From: CAIQQQ01 sp040399685
GTDB lineage: Bacteria > Pseudomonadota > Alphaproteobacteria > Acetobacterales > Acetobacteraceae
Direction: 5' to 3'
Length of the DNA: 64,000 nucleotides
Assembly: GCA_040399685.1 (NCBI GenBank)
Contig: JBBART010000024.1
Span: 16,262 to 80,261 of the forward strand
Shown here: piece after piece, positions 44,009 through 53,129 of the stretch
How positions within the stretch are numbered: the first letter of the stretch is position 1
How the letters are laid out: the number at the start of each line of letters is the position of its first letter
Translations under genes and position numbers: made by a program
Notes under the pieces: model-generated
The model's database searches: none
The model's input: only the letters and a program-made list of their open reading frames with translations
Told to the model about the DNA's origin: nothing

Positions 44009-45571
44009 CTATTGCGCTTCCAGCGCGGTGGCCGCGATCCGCGGGCGGTTGCTGGCGTTGCTGCATGTCGGGCCCTGGCGCTTGAGCACGCGCAGGCCGT
44101 TGAACATGGCAATCTGCTGGTAATGGGTCCACGCCTGGGCGAAGGCTGCGTCCGATGCCACCAGGATGGCCACGAAATTGATGCCGCCGCGCGCATCCAC
44201 AACGGCAATATCCGGGCAGCCCGCCACGAAGTCGCGCGCGATCCAGCGGCGGATAGGCCACTCGGCCGGTGCGCGACCGTCCTGCCGGGCGCGCCACATC
44301 TCGCCGCGCAGCGCCCACATCGAATCGAACCGCGATGTCCACACCACACCGGTGTTGTTGACCACCGGAAAGCCAAGCCCGATCCATTCCGAGAACGCGA
44401 TATAGGTCCGGGCTTTTTCACGCTTGATGATCTTCTCAAGCCGAACCTCGGTGGACAGCTCAGGCTCCACCGCGCCTTCGATCCATGGCCACATCCGGTC
44501 CAGACCGGTGCCGGCGAAGGCCAGCAGCGCCAGCCCCGCCAGGGCTGCCGTCGGCACGAGCCTGCGCAACGGCACGGCGAGCGCCGGGATACGCAAATTC
44601 GGCAGGATCTCCACGCCCCACAGCACCAGTGCCAGCACCGTGGCCATCGCGGCCGGAATGGTGTGGTAGAACCAGTCCTTGCCCTGCAACAGAAACACAA
44701 GGGTGGACCCGATGGCGAAGGCGGCCAGGATCTCGAACAGGCAGGCATTGAAGCTGCTGCGGGCCGCAAGCCTGTGCCGGCTGGTCAGCCACAGAATCAC
44801 AATCACACCGACGCCAAAAAACAGCACGCGCGCAGCATAGAAAAGGTCGATCAGCGGCGTGTCGGTGCCGCCGTAGAGCGCCAGCGCAAGCGGCACCGCA
44901 TAATTCAAAAAGGCCGGGCACAGCGCCAGGATCGACACCGCATACAGCAGCGCCGCGAGTGCCGCCGAAATCGGCGCCCAGCGCAACAGCTTGCGGCCGC
45001 GCAGCATTCCCACCAGTTCCGGCACCAGGAACACCAACCCATAGGTCGGCTTCAGCGCACAGCCCAGGCCCGCGATGATGCCCACGCTGATCGAGGTGCG
45101 CCGACGCACATTTGTGCCATCGAGCCATGACGCCATGACGCACAGATACGGCAGGATGGCCGCGATCATCAGGTGCTCGCGCTGGCCAAACTCCACGCCG
45201 GGCATGATCAGCAGAACAATCCCGATGACGCCGAACACCGGCGTGCGGCTCGCAAACAACCGGCTGCGCCCGTGCAGCAGGCACGCGCTCCACCAGGCGG
45301 CACCCAGCACGAGGGTTGCGAAGAACAGGATGGCGATCAGTTTCGGCTGCACATCCAGCCACATCGCAACCCAGGCCGGGATTGCGTAAATCCAGATGAT
45401 CAGGGGCGGGTTGACCTCCACAAGGTCCTCATACAAGCGCTGCCCCGCCAGCCATTTGCGGGCGACATACAACAGCCAGGCCACGTCGTCTTTTTGCGGC
45501 GAGCGCATCGTTGTCGTCAGAACCAGCGCCAGCACCATCGCCAGGGCGAGGAGTGCGACAATGCTGCCCAT
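44009..45571 (-). CDS. Polytopic membrane protein, GT-C glycosyltransferase-like
   Basis: A 520-residue protein from the first ATG, with about ten membrane helices and a soluble C-terminal third. The acidic loop after helix 1 reads SPQKDDVAWLLYVARKWLAG, then VNPPLIIWIYAIPAW, a layout typical of polyprenyl-phosphate-dependent sugar transferases. The last 150 residues (from TYIAFSEWIGLGFPVVNNT) form a periplasmic domain. The open frame continues upstream to a TTG at 45700, so the N-terminus is uncertain. Confidence 0.78.
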   Translation of the reverse strand: MGSIVALLALAMVLALVLTTTMRSPQKDDVAWLLYVARKWLAGQRLYEDLVEVNPPLIIWIYAIPAWVAMWLDVQPKLIAILFFATLVLGAAWWSACLLHGRSRLFASRTPVFGVIGIVLLIMPGVEFGQREHLMIAAILPYLCVMASWLDGTNVRRRTSISVGIIAGLGCALKPTYGLVFLVPELVGMLRGRKLLRWAPISAALAALLYAVSILALCPAFLNYAVPLALALYGGTDTPLIDLFYAARVLFFGVGVIVILWLTSRHRLAARSSFNACLFEILAAFAIGSTLVFLLQGKDWFYHTIPAAMATVLALVLWGVEILPNLRIPALAVPLRRLVPTAALAGLALLAFAGTGLDRMWPWIEGAVEPELSTEVRLEKIIKREKARTYIAFSEWIGLGFPVVNNTGVVWTSRFDSMWALRGEMWRARQDGRAPAEWPIRRWIARDFVAGCPDIAVVDARGGINFVAILVASDAAFAQAWTHYQQIAMFNGLRVLKRQGPTCSNASNRPRIAATALEAQ

Positions 45572-45787
45572 GCGTCTGTGCAGCACGCGATCAAGCCGCA
45601 CACCGAGGTCGACCGATATTTTGGACGGCGAAAGGATCACGTGCGGATCAGTCACAAACGGGGTGAGGAATACGTGCAGAGGCTGGCTGACCGGGCGCAA
45701 TCACTTTGCTTTGAAGACGTTGCCGTCCATCGCGGTCTAGTGCTTATACTTTAAGAATGCGTGAGCGCCATGGCGTAAATGTGGCGC

Positions 45788-46456
45788 TCAGAGAAGGCTC
45801 GCCCCGATATTGACCGTGAGCGCGATGATGACGGTGTTGAACAGGAATCCCAAAACGCCGTGGGCCGTGGCCAGCCGGCGCAGCATCCGCGACGTGATCT
45901 GCACGTCCGACACCTGGAACGTCATGCCCAGCACGAGCGCGAAATAAACGAAATCCCAGTAATCCGGGTCATCGTCGGCCGGGAACAACAATCCGCCTTC
46001 AATCTCGCTGCGGCCCTTGGTGATTGCATAATATTCGTGGGCATAGCGCATCGCGAACACGATATGGGTCATCAGCCAGGATGCGAGCAGCGTGAAGGCA
46101 ACCAGCGCCACATGCGCCTGCCGCTCCACCGGCGGCATCGCCTTGCTGCTTGAAAACTCATAGACGATGGCCGCGAAACTGGCCGCCACGGCACCAACGG
46201 TCACCCAGAAGATGGTCCACTCGCCCTCTTCCTGGGCCGCTGCATCGGCCGGCATGTGTTCGGGCCTCTGGACGCTGAACAGATGAAAGATCAGCGCCAG
46301 AAACACCGTCACAAAGATATCCCACGCCACAATGGCGCGCGTCTCGCGCATCAGCGTGCCTGGCAGCAGGAACCAGGTGATCAATCCGATGAATGCCGCG
46401 GCAAACAGCCTTTTGCGCCCCGTCACGATGGCGGCGATGGACCGGGCAAACAACAT
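45788..46456 (-). CDS. DUF1345 membrane protein
   Basis: A 222-residue protein of the DUF1345 family, with five or six hydrophobic helices. The family block YWDFVYFALVLGMTFQVSDV is present near the C-terminus, preceded by EGGLLFPADDDPDYWDF. Function unknown in the family. The start at 46456 has AGGAG six bases upstream, so I prefer it to the ATG at 46483. A 293 bp AT-rich spacer separates it from the next, divergent gene. Confidence 0.85.
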   Translation of the reverse strand: MLFARSIAAIVTGRKRLFAAAFIGLITWFLLPGTLMRETRAIVAWDIFVTVFLALIFHLFSVQRPEHMPADAAAQEEGEWTIFWVTVGAVAASFAAIVYEFSSSKAMPPVERQAHVALVAFTLLASWLMTHIVFAMRYAHEYYAITKGRSEIEGGLLFPADDDPDYWDFVYFALVLGMTFQVSDVQITSRMLRRLATAHGVLGFLFNTVIIALTVNIGASLL

Positions 46457-46563
46457 CCTCAACTCCTGTGTGGCCGCGACCATATTTTCCGCTTGCGCTG
46501 CTTCTTAGACGAAAGCGTCATGTTCGGCGATGACGAGGCACTTGTTCGGATTGTTATATTTTC

Positions 46564-46591
46564 GTTCTGAAGACTCTACGAGTTCTGAAGA
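46564..46591. repeat. Direct repeat in the 46457-46749 intergenic spacer
   Basis: GTTCTGAAGA occurs at 46564-46573 and again at 46582-46591, an 18-bp period. It lies in the AT-rich spacer between divergent DUF1345 and M81 genes, where a regulator could bind. The rest of the spacer shows no gene; AT-rich stretches near 46550-46560 and 46600-46660 could be promoters. Confidence 0.4.
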
Positions 46592-46749
46592 GATCCGTAC
46601 AAAATATGTCTATTCGGTTGCTTTTCAGGAAATTTTGAGTGATTTGAGGTGGTATCTCAGTTATCAACTATGCGTGATCCGCTGCTTGACCGGGGCGGCG
46701 CGAACGGGCGGCGGAAGTCCGCTCAGGACGACGAGTGTGGGGAGTGGAT

Positions 46750-48312
46750 ATGGCACGTCTGGCGGTCGCCCGCCTCTGGTTTTGCTCCAACAGCTTCACG
46801 CCGCGCAGAACGCGGGGTGAGGACGTCCAGGCGCATGAGTGGGCAATCGGGCAAGCTGCCGTGTCTTCCGACAGCGACTCAGACAGCGAATTGGCCGGCG
46901 TGCTGGCCTTTGCCGCCGAACGCCCAGACTGGGATGTCACATTTCTCCGATGCGCCTCCGCCCCCCCCGGTGGCCCGCTCTCCGCCGAGTTGTTCGGCTC
47001 TTGGATGGCCGAAGTCGAGGATGCACTCCGTTGGGGCCGCTTCGATGCCGTCTATCTGTCCCTGCATGGCGCCTGCCAGGCGGAGGGGGACCCTTCTGCC
47101 GACATCACCATTCTGCGTCGCGTTCGCTCGATCATCGGCCACAAGCCGGTGGTCGCGACATTTGACCCCCGGGCGAACCTGTCCGAGGAAGTCGCCATTC
47201 TGCTCGACGGAGCCTGTGGCAACCAGAAATGGCCCAACGGTGGCGGTGCCGATGCCGCTATCCGTGCTTTGACGTTGCTGGAAGGCATCCTTGCCGGCAC
47301 ATCCCGCCCGGTCGGCGTGCTCGCCCGCGTTCCGCTGGTGATGGGCGCCATGGATATGGGAAAAGTGTTGGCGCCGCTTTGGCTCGGCAAGTCGCTGGCC
47401 CATCGCAAGCCGATTTTGGACGCCAGCGTCTTCGGTGGATTCGCCTGGGGGGACAGCCCTTACGCCGGTCCGTCAGCACTGGTCTGGGCGGATCGGGATG
47501 CCGGTGCCGCACGTGAACTGGCGGCGGCCCTGGCTCTTGATCTCGCGCGCGCCAGTGCCAGGCCATTCACCGGCCTTGTCCTGGCCGAAACCGCCATCAA
47601 ATCGGCTCGCTCGGCCAGTGGCGGCAAGCCCGTGTTGCTGCTCGATCCCAGCGACGATCCGGCGATTGGTGGATTGGCGGATACGCCCGGCTTGCTGCGC
47701 GCCCTGCTGGCGGCCGAGCAATCCGGAATCCTGACCGGCCGCGTCGCCCTGGCTGCCTTGCATGATCCAGAAGCGGTCACGGCTGCGGCGGAGGCGAGCC
47801 CCGGTGCGCATATCAATATCACGCTCGCCGGGCGCGGCAGCGCGATGTTTGGCAAGGGGATTGCGGTCACGGCGTTGGTGCTTGCCGCGCATGCGCCGGA
47901 AACCTCGGCTGGTTTCGCTGTTCTGCGCGTCGGTATGGTCGATATCGTCGTCACCACGGCGCGCCACGGAATCGTCACGCCGGCTTGGATCGCGGCACGC
48001 GGCGTGTGCCTGGGTTCACTTGTGGCGCTGGCCGTCAAGGGAGGTGGCGAAACGCGGGTGGCGTTCGCAGGCGCGGTCGCTGATGCCGTGCTATGCGACT
48101 GCCCGGGTCCCACGAACCCAGACCTTCTGTGCCTGCCGTTTCATTATGTCCCCGCCGTCAGGCGTGGCGGGCCTGCCGATCTCTGGCAGCCCGGCACGAA
48201 TGCACTGGCGTTCAGCGCTGCACAGGGCGCCGTTGGCAGCGCCCGCCTAAGCGAGGCAAGCCCCGATCAGGCCAACCAGCGCGACGAAGACTGTCGCGCC
48301 AACGCCCAGTAG
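46750..48312 (+). CDS. M81 (MlrC-type) family protein with altered metal site
   Basis: A 520-residue protein of the M81 / microcystinase C family by overall layout: SLHGACQAEGD (His106 in the conserved LHGA), then RVRSIIGHKPVVATFDPRANLSEE, and a C-terminal DPEAVTAAAEASPGAHI block. In active family members the second metal site is D-x-H-x-N; here it reads Asp139-Pro-Arg141-Ala-Asn143, so the His is replaced by Arg. The N-terminal E-x-N-T-F block is likewise replaced (FCSNSFTP). I infer a catalytically altered or inactive homologue. GGAG lies seven bases before the ATG. Confidence 0.75.
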   Translation: MARLAVARLWFCSNSFTPRRTRGEDVQAHEWAIGQAAVSSDSDSDSELAGVLAFAAERPDWDVTFLRCASAPPGGPLSAELFGSWMAEVEDALRWGRFDAVYLSLHGACQAEGDPSADITILRRVRSIIGHKPVVATFDPRANLSEEVAILLDGACGNQKWPNGGGADAAIRALTLLEGILAGTSRPVGVLARVPLVMGAMDMGKVLAPLWLGKSLAHRKPILDASVFGGFAWGDSPYAGPSALVWADRDAGAARELAAALALDLARASARPFTGLVLAETAIKSARSASGGKPVLLLDPSDDPAIGGLADTPGLLRALLAAEQSGILTGRVALAALHDPEAVTAAAEASPGAHINITLAGRGSAMFGKGIAVTALVLAAHAPETSAGFAVLRVGMVDIVVTTARHGIVTPAWIAARGVCLGSLVALAVKGGGETRVAFAGAVADAVLCDCPGPTNPDLLCLPFHYVPAVRRGGPADLWQPGTNALAFSAAQGAVGSARLSEASPDQANQRDEDCRANAQ

Positions 48313-49263
48313 CAACGGGCGAAAGCCCTTGGCGCGGAGCGCCGCCAGGTCGGTGTTCAACCCGAGTGCGGCCACCGAGGCGGACAGCATCAACGGCACC
48401 AGCTGGCGGCTCGACTGCTCGGCAATGGGCGGCAACAGATGGGTGCTGGCAATCACCACCATCAGCAGGAAGCCGAATGCGAACCACGGCATCGGCGCCT
48501 TCAGGCGTTTGTCGGCGCCATCCATGGCCGGCGTGCTGTGTCGCACCCAGGCGCCAAGCGCCAGCACGGCCGGGGCCAGCAGAACCACGCGGGCGAGCTT
48601 GGTGATGGTGCCAACTTCCGTCGAAATCGGGCCGCCGGCTGCCGCTGCGCCCACGGCCTGCACCACTTCATGGATGCTGGCGCCTGCCCAAAGTCCGTAG
48701 GCGCGTGCATCAAGTCCGATCAGCGGCGCCAAAGCCGGATACAGGATCAACGAGGCGGTGCCGCAGAGCGTGATCACCGCCAAGGCATAGGCCACGTCCT
48801 CCTGGCTGCCGCGCGATACCTGATTGGCTGCCACGATCGCACTTGCGCCGCAAATCCCGGTTCCCGTGCCGATCAGTCGGGACAACGCCGCGTCCACCTT
48901 GAGCACACGGCCCAGCCAGATGGTGAACGGCACCGTCAGCGCCACGGACATGAAGGCAAGCGCCAGGGCGCCGGCGCCCACCGAGGCCAACTGCCCCAGC
49001 GTCACCTGCAACCCCAGCAGCACAATCGCTGCCCGCAGCACCGGCCGCACGGCGAACGCGGTGCCGGGCCGCAACACGGGCGCCAACCCGAAGGCCGCCC
49101 GCAGCCCGATTCCTGCCACCAGCGCCACCACCACCGGGTTCAGCGCAGCGATGCCGGTGGCGACCTTGAGCTGGATCGATACCTCCGCCAACGCCAGGCT
49201 CAACAACAGTCCCGGCACAATCACCAGGCGGCCCGACAAAGACAGAGGAATCGACGATGACAT
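48247..49263 (-). CDS. YeiH-family putative anion exporter
   Basis: A 338-residue inner-membrane protein of the YeiH/UPF0324 family, with about ten helices. Signature blocks are GIGLRAAFGLAP and IGTGTGICGASAIVAANQV, plus WAGASIHEVVQAVGA. Family members are reported as putative sulfate or other anion exporters. Its last 66 bp overlap the convergent M81 gene, which is unusual and supports both genes being real and tightly packed. Confidence 0.9.
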   Translation of the reverse strand: MSSSIPLSLSGRLVIVPGLLLSLALAEVSIQLKVATGIAALNPVVVALVAGIGLRAAFGLAPVLRPGTAFAVRPVLRAAIVLLGLQVTLGQLASVGAGALALAFMSVALTVPFTIWLGRVLKVDAALSRLIGTGTGICGASAIVAANQVSRGSQEDVAYALAVITLCGTASLILYPALAPLIGLDARAYGLWAGASIHEVVQAVGAAAAGGPISTEVGTITKLARVVLLAPAVLALGAWVRHSTPAMDGADKRLKAPMPWFAFGFLLMVVIASTHLLPPIAEQSSRQLVPLMLSASVAALGLNTDLAALRAKGFRPLLLGVGATVFVALVGLIGACLA

Positions 49264-49312
49264 GAAGTGCGACCTTAAGGGTCTGTGAGACTCGCCCTTA
49301 AGGCCCTACGCG

Positions 49313-50782
49313 TCAATCGCGCCCGTAGGTGTCTTCGTAGCGAACGATGTCGTCCTCGCCGAGATAGCTGCCTGATTGGACTTCAATAAGGGTCAGCGGA
49401 ATGCGGCCCGGGTTCTCCAGGCGATGCACGCACCCGAGCGGCAGATAGATGCTCTCGTTCTCGCGCAGCAGCACCGTCTCGGCATCACGCGTCACCACGG
49501 CGCTGCCGGCCACCACCACCCAATGTTCGGCGCGGTGGAAGTGCTTCTGCAGCGACAATTTATGCCCCGGCGTCACCACGATGCGCTTCACCTGGAAGCG
49601 GTCGCCCTGGATGAGGCTCTCGTAGAACCCCCATGGGCGATAGACGCGGGCATGCTGCGAGGCCTCCGGGCGCCCCTTGCGGCGAAGCTGGTCAACAACC
49701 TTCTTCACGTCCTGGGCGCAGTCGCGGTGCATGGCCAGCACCGCATCCTCTGTCACCACCACCACCGCATTCTCCAGCCCGACCACGGCGGTCAGAATGC
49801 CGTCGCTGCGGCCATAGCAGTTGGTGGAGCCTTCCATCAGCACATCGCCCAGCAGCACGTTGCCGTCGGCATCTTTCGCGCCCAACTCCCACAGCGCGTT
49901 CCAGCTTCCCACGTCCGACCAGCCGATATCGGCCGGCACCACGCAGGCGCGGTCGGTCCGTTCGGCGACGGCATAGTCGAGGCTGATATTCGGGCAGGCG
50001 CTGAACCCTTCCACACCCAGGCGGATGAAATCCAGATCCTGCTTGCGGTCAGCGAAGGCGGCGCGAACCGCGCTCATCACGTCCGGTGCGTGGCGATCCA
50101 TCTCGGCAATCAGCGTTGCTGCCGTGAAGACGAACATCCCCGAGTTCCACAGATGCGTGCCGGCGGCCAGCATCGTCGCGGCGGTGGCCGCATCGGGTTT
50201 CTCCACAAAGCCTGCCAATGCGCACACGCCCGGCAGGCCTGGCAGCGTCGCGCCGGCCTCGATATAGCCATATCCGGTCTCAGGCGCCGTAGGGCGCATG
50301 CCGAATGTCACGATCCGCCCGGCCCGCGCCGCGGCCACAGCTGCTTCCAGAGCCACCGCGAGTGCTGCGTTGTCGGCGATGGAGGCATCGGCGGCCATCA
50401 TCCACAGCACCGCATCCGGGTCGGTCTCGGCCACCAGCAAGGCGGCCGCGGCGATGGCGGGTGCCGAGTTCCGGCCCACCGGCTCCAGCAAGATCCGCGC
50501 GCCGGTCTGGCCCATCAGGCGCATCTGCTCGGCCACCACAAAGCGGTGCGCCTCGTTGCACACCACGATCGGTGCGGCAAAACCCTCACCGACCGCACGA
50601 CCGGCGGTCTCCTGGATGAGGCTGTTATCGGATGTCAGCGGCCAGAACTGCTTGGGAAAGCTCTCCCGGCTGACCGGCCACAGCCGCGTGCCCGACCCAC
50701 CCGACAGGATCACCGGCACCACCAGCGAATGGGGGTGGGTGGCGGCAGTGGCGGCGATCGGGGCAGGGGTTGCGATATTCAT
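49313..50782 (-). CDS. Mannose-1-phosphate guanylyltransferase / mannose-6-phosphate isomerase
   Basis: A 489-residue bifunctional ManC/XanB/AlgA-type enzyme that makes GDP-mannose for polysaccharides. The N-terminal pyrophosphorylase block is VVPVILSGGSGTRLWPVSRE (GG at 28-29), followed by FPKQF. The C-terminal cupin isomerase domain has LSLQKHFHRAEHWVVVAGSA and the metal-binding His/Glu. Likely serves capsule, LPS or exopolysaccharide. It is divergent from the M20 gene. Confidence 0.94.
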   Translation of the reverse strand: MNIATPAPIAATAATHPHSLVVPVILSGGSGTRLWPVSRESFPKQFWPLTSDNSLIQETAGRAVGEGFAAPIVVCNEAHRFVVAEQMRLMGQTGARILLEPVGRNSAPAIAAAALLVAETDPDAVLWMMAADASIADNAALAVALEAAVAAARAGRIVTFGMRPTAPETGYGYIEAGATLPGLPGVCALAGFVEKPDAATAATMLAAGTHLWNSGMFVFTAATLIAEMDRHAPDVMSAVRAAFADRKQDLDFIRLGVEGFSACPNISLDYAVAERTDRACVVPADIGWSDVGSWNALWELGAKDADGNVLLGDVLMEGSTNCYGRSDGILTAVVGLENAVVVVTEDAVLAMHRDCAQDVKKVVDQLRRKGRPEASQHARVYRPWGFYESLIQGDRFQVKRIVVTPGHKLSLQKHFHRAEHWVVVAGSAVVTRDAETVLLRENESIYLPLGCVHRLENPGRIPLTLIEVQSGSYLGEDDIVRYEDTYGRD

Positions 50783-50938
50783 GGTGGCTCCTGAAACTGG
50801 CCAAAAGGGCGACTTAAATCTTGATCACACGGCTATAGGCAATCGCCCGTTGAAATGTCCAGAAGCCCATGTGGGTTGCCGTGATGGCAAGGCTCTTGCA
50901 TGATTACGGCTTTTGTATCGCCGGGGTTGTTCATCGTC

Positions 50939-52153
50939 ATGTCTGAGCTTTCAGTGGAATCGTTGCCTGTGCTTCTTCCGAATGATACCCAGTCCGCCAT
51001 TCGCGATATTACGGATCGAATCGAAGCCGGCCTGATCGAGGTGCGGCGCGATCTTCACGCGCATCCGGAACTGGCGTTCGAAGAGGTGCGCACCGCCGGC
51101 GTTGTGTCCCGCGAGCTCACAAAACTGGGCATTGCACATGAAACCGGCATCGCCAAAACTGGCATCGTCGCACTGATCCATGGCGGCCGGCCTGGCCCCG
51201 TGCTGGCCATTCGCGCCGACATGGACGCATTGCCCATCCTGGAGCAGACCGGCCTTTCCTTCGCCAGCACCACGCCCGGCCTCATGCATGCCTGCGGCCA
51301 CGACATCCACACCACCACCCTGCTGGGTGTGGCGGCGGTGCTGAAGCAGCTCGCGCCATCGCTGGCTGGTACTGTAAAATTGATCTTCCAGCCGGCCGAG
51401 GAAGCCATCGGCGGCGCCGAGCTGATGATCGAAGAGGGCGTGCTGGAAGGCCCGCACGTGGACATGGCGCTGGGCTTCCACAACTACCCGCACCTCCCGG
51501 TTGGCTCTTTCGGCTTCTGCCCCGGCCCGGCCCTGGCGGCGGCTGATACGTTCGAGGTGGTGGTGCATGGCAAATCCGGCCACGCCGCTCATCCTTATGC
51601 GGCGGTCGACCCCATCGTGGCGGCGGCTCAATTGATCTCTCAACTCCAAACGGTGGTGTCGCGCGAAGTGCGGCCGCTGCACCCGGCCGTCGTCACGGTG
51701 GGCGCCATCCACGGCGGCGTCGCTGCCAACATCATCCCCGACACCGTTACCTTCATCGGCACCGTGCGCACCTTGCACGCCGAAGCGCAGGATGCCGCCG
51801 AAGCCGCCATCAAGCGCCTCTGCGCTGGAATGGCGGAAGGCATGCGGGTTCGCTGCGCCGTGACCTATACACGCGGAGTCCCTGCCATGCTCAACGACGA
51901 CCTGGTGCTGGAACCCGTCGTGGCTGCCGTGCGGCTGCAATGCGGCGACGTCATCCACCGCACCGAGCCGAGCATGGGGGCGGAGGATTTCGCCCTGGTC
52001 TCGCAGGTGGTGCCGTCCTTCCAACTCGGCATCGGCTCGGGTGCGCCGGGGCGGGACGACCGGCTGCACAATTCCGGCTACCAGCCGGACGAAGCCTGTA
52101 TCGGTTACGGTGTGCAGGCCCTGTCACGTGCAGCGATGGAGATCCTGTCGTGA
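50939..52153 (+). CDS. M20 amidohydrolase (N-acyl amino acid or hippurate type)
   Basis: A 404-residue peptidase/amidohydrolase of the M20D group. The HACGHDIHTTTLLG block supplies metal ligands, with RADMDALPILEQTGL upstream, FQPAEEAIGGAELMIEEG, and GFHNYPHLPVG. Late TEPSMGAEDFALV carries the last ligand Glu/Asp. An upstream ATG at 50900 adds 13 residues with a weak ribosome site. The GTG start of the next gene overlaps its TGA. Confidence 0.9.
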   Translation: MSELSVESLPVLLPNDTQSAIRDITDRIEAGLIEVRRDLHAHPELAFEEVRTAGVVSRELTKLGIAHETGIAKTGIVALIHGGRPGPVLAIRADMDALPILEQTGLSFASTTPGLMHACGHDIHTTTLLGVAAVLKQLAPSLAGTVKLIFQPAEEAIGGAELMIEEGVLEGPHVDMALGFHNYPHLPVGSFGFCPGPALAAADTFEVVVHGKSGHAAHPYAAVDPIVAAAQLISQLQTVVSREVRPLHPAVVTVGAIHGGVAANIIPDTVTFIGTVRTLHAEAQDAAEAAIKRLCAGMAEGMRVRCAVTYTRGVPAMLNDDLVLEPVVAAVRLQCGDVIHRTEPSMGAEDFALVSQVVPSFQLGIGSGAPGRDDRLHNSGYQPDEACIGYGVQALSRAAMEILS

Positions 52154-53129
52154 AGATCTGTGTTTTCGGCGCCGGCGCGATCGGCGGCCACCTTGCCGCC
52201 CGGCTGGCGCATGGCGGGGCCGACGTCTCGGTGGTGGCGCGCGGGGCGCATCTGGCGGCCATCCGTGCCAACGGCCTGCGCCTTGAGGCGCCGGATGCCA
52301 ACTTCACCGTTAAAGTAGCCGCCACGGACGACCCCGCCACGCTGGGACCGCAAGATGCGGTGCTGGTCACGGTGAAGGCTCCGGCATTGGGTTCGGTCGC
52401 TGCCAGCATCGCCCCGCTGCTCGGCCCGGATACGCCCGTTGTGTTCGTCATCAACGGCATCCCCTGGTGGTATTTCGACCAGCACGGCGGCGCGCTGGAC
52501 GGCACGCCGTTGGATTCGCTGGACCCGGGCGGCGCCGTGCGCGCCGCCATTGGCCCGGCCCGCGCCATCGGCGGCGTGGTCTACTCGGCCTGCACCGTCA
52601 CCGCGCCGGGCGTCATCGAGGTGGAACATCTGCGCAACCGGCTGGTACTGGGCGAACTGGACGGCACGCTGTCTGCCCGTGCCAGTCGATCGCGGCCTTG
52701 CTGATGCAAGGCGGCATCTCGTCGGATGTCACGCCCGACATCCGCAGCGCCGTGTGGTCCAAGCTGCTGCTCAATCTGGCGGCCGGCCCTATCAGCGTGC
52801 TGACAGCAGCCCTCGGCGGCCAGAATTTGGGCGAGCCGGCGCTGGAGCGTGCGGTGCGCGCGATCTATCAAGAAGGAGCCGCCGTCGCTCGGGCGCTGGG
52901 CTGCAACCCGGTGATGGATGTGGAGGCCTCGCTCGCCAACACCCGCAAGACCGCCCACAAGCCGAGCATCCTGCAAGACCTCGAACTCGGCCGGCCCATG
53001 GAGGTGGCGACCATCTTCGACGCCCCTTTGCATCTGGCTCGCCTCGCGGGGGTGGCGACTCCCACACTGGACCTGATCGTGGCCCTGGCCCGCGTCCGCG
53101 CCCAGGCGGCGGGGTTATTCGCGGGGTAG
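52150..53129 (+). pseudogene. 2-dehydropantoate 2-reductase-like gene, frameshifted
   Basis: NADPH-dependent ketopantoate reductase family (panE/ApbA), which reduces 2-dehydropantoate in CoA synthesis; many paralogues have other 2-oxo substrates. The GTG start overlaps the M20 stop. N-terminal half (frame of 52150) has VKICVFGAGAIGGHLAARLA and VFVINGIPWWYF, but ends at a stop at 52704. The C-terminal half (QSIAALLMQGGISSDVTPD onward, to LARVRAQAAGLFAG) continues in the next frame to 53129. Total length is 980 nt, one base short of a whole number of codons. The break is between about 52668 and 52688. Real decay or a sequence error. Confidence 0.85.

Noticed and set aside
52668..52688. Programmed ribosomal frameshift in the panE-like gene
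   Set aside because: No slippery heptamer, no downstream pseudoknot, and no internal ribosome site; simple mutation or error is more likely.
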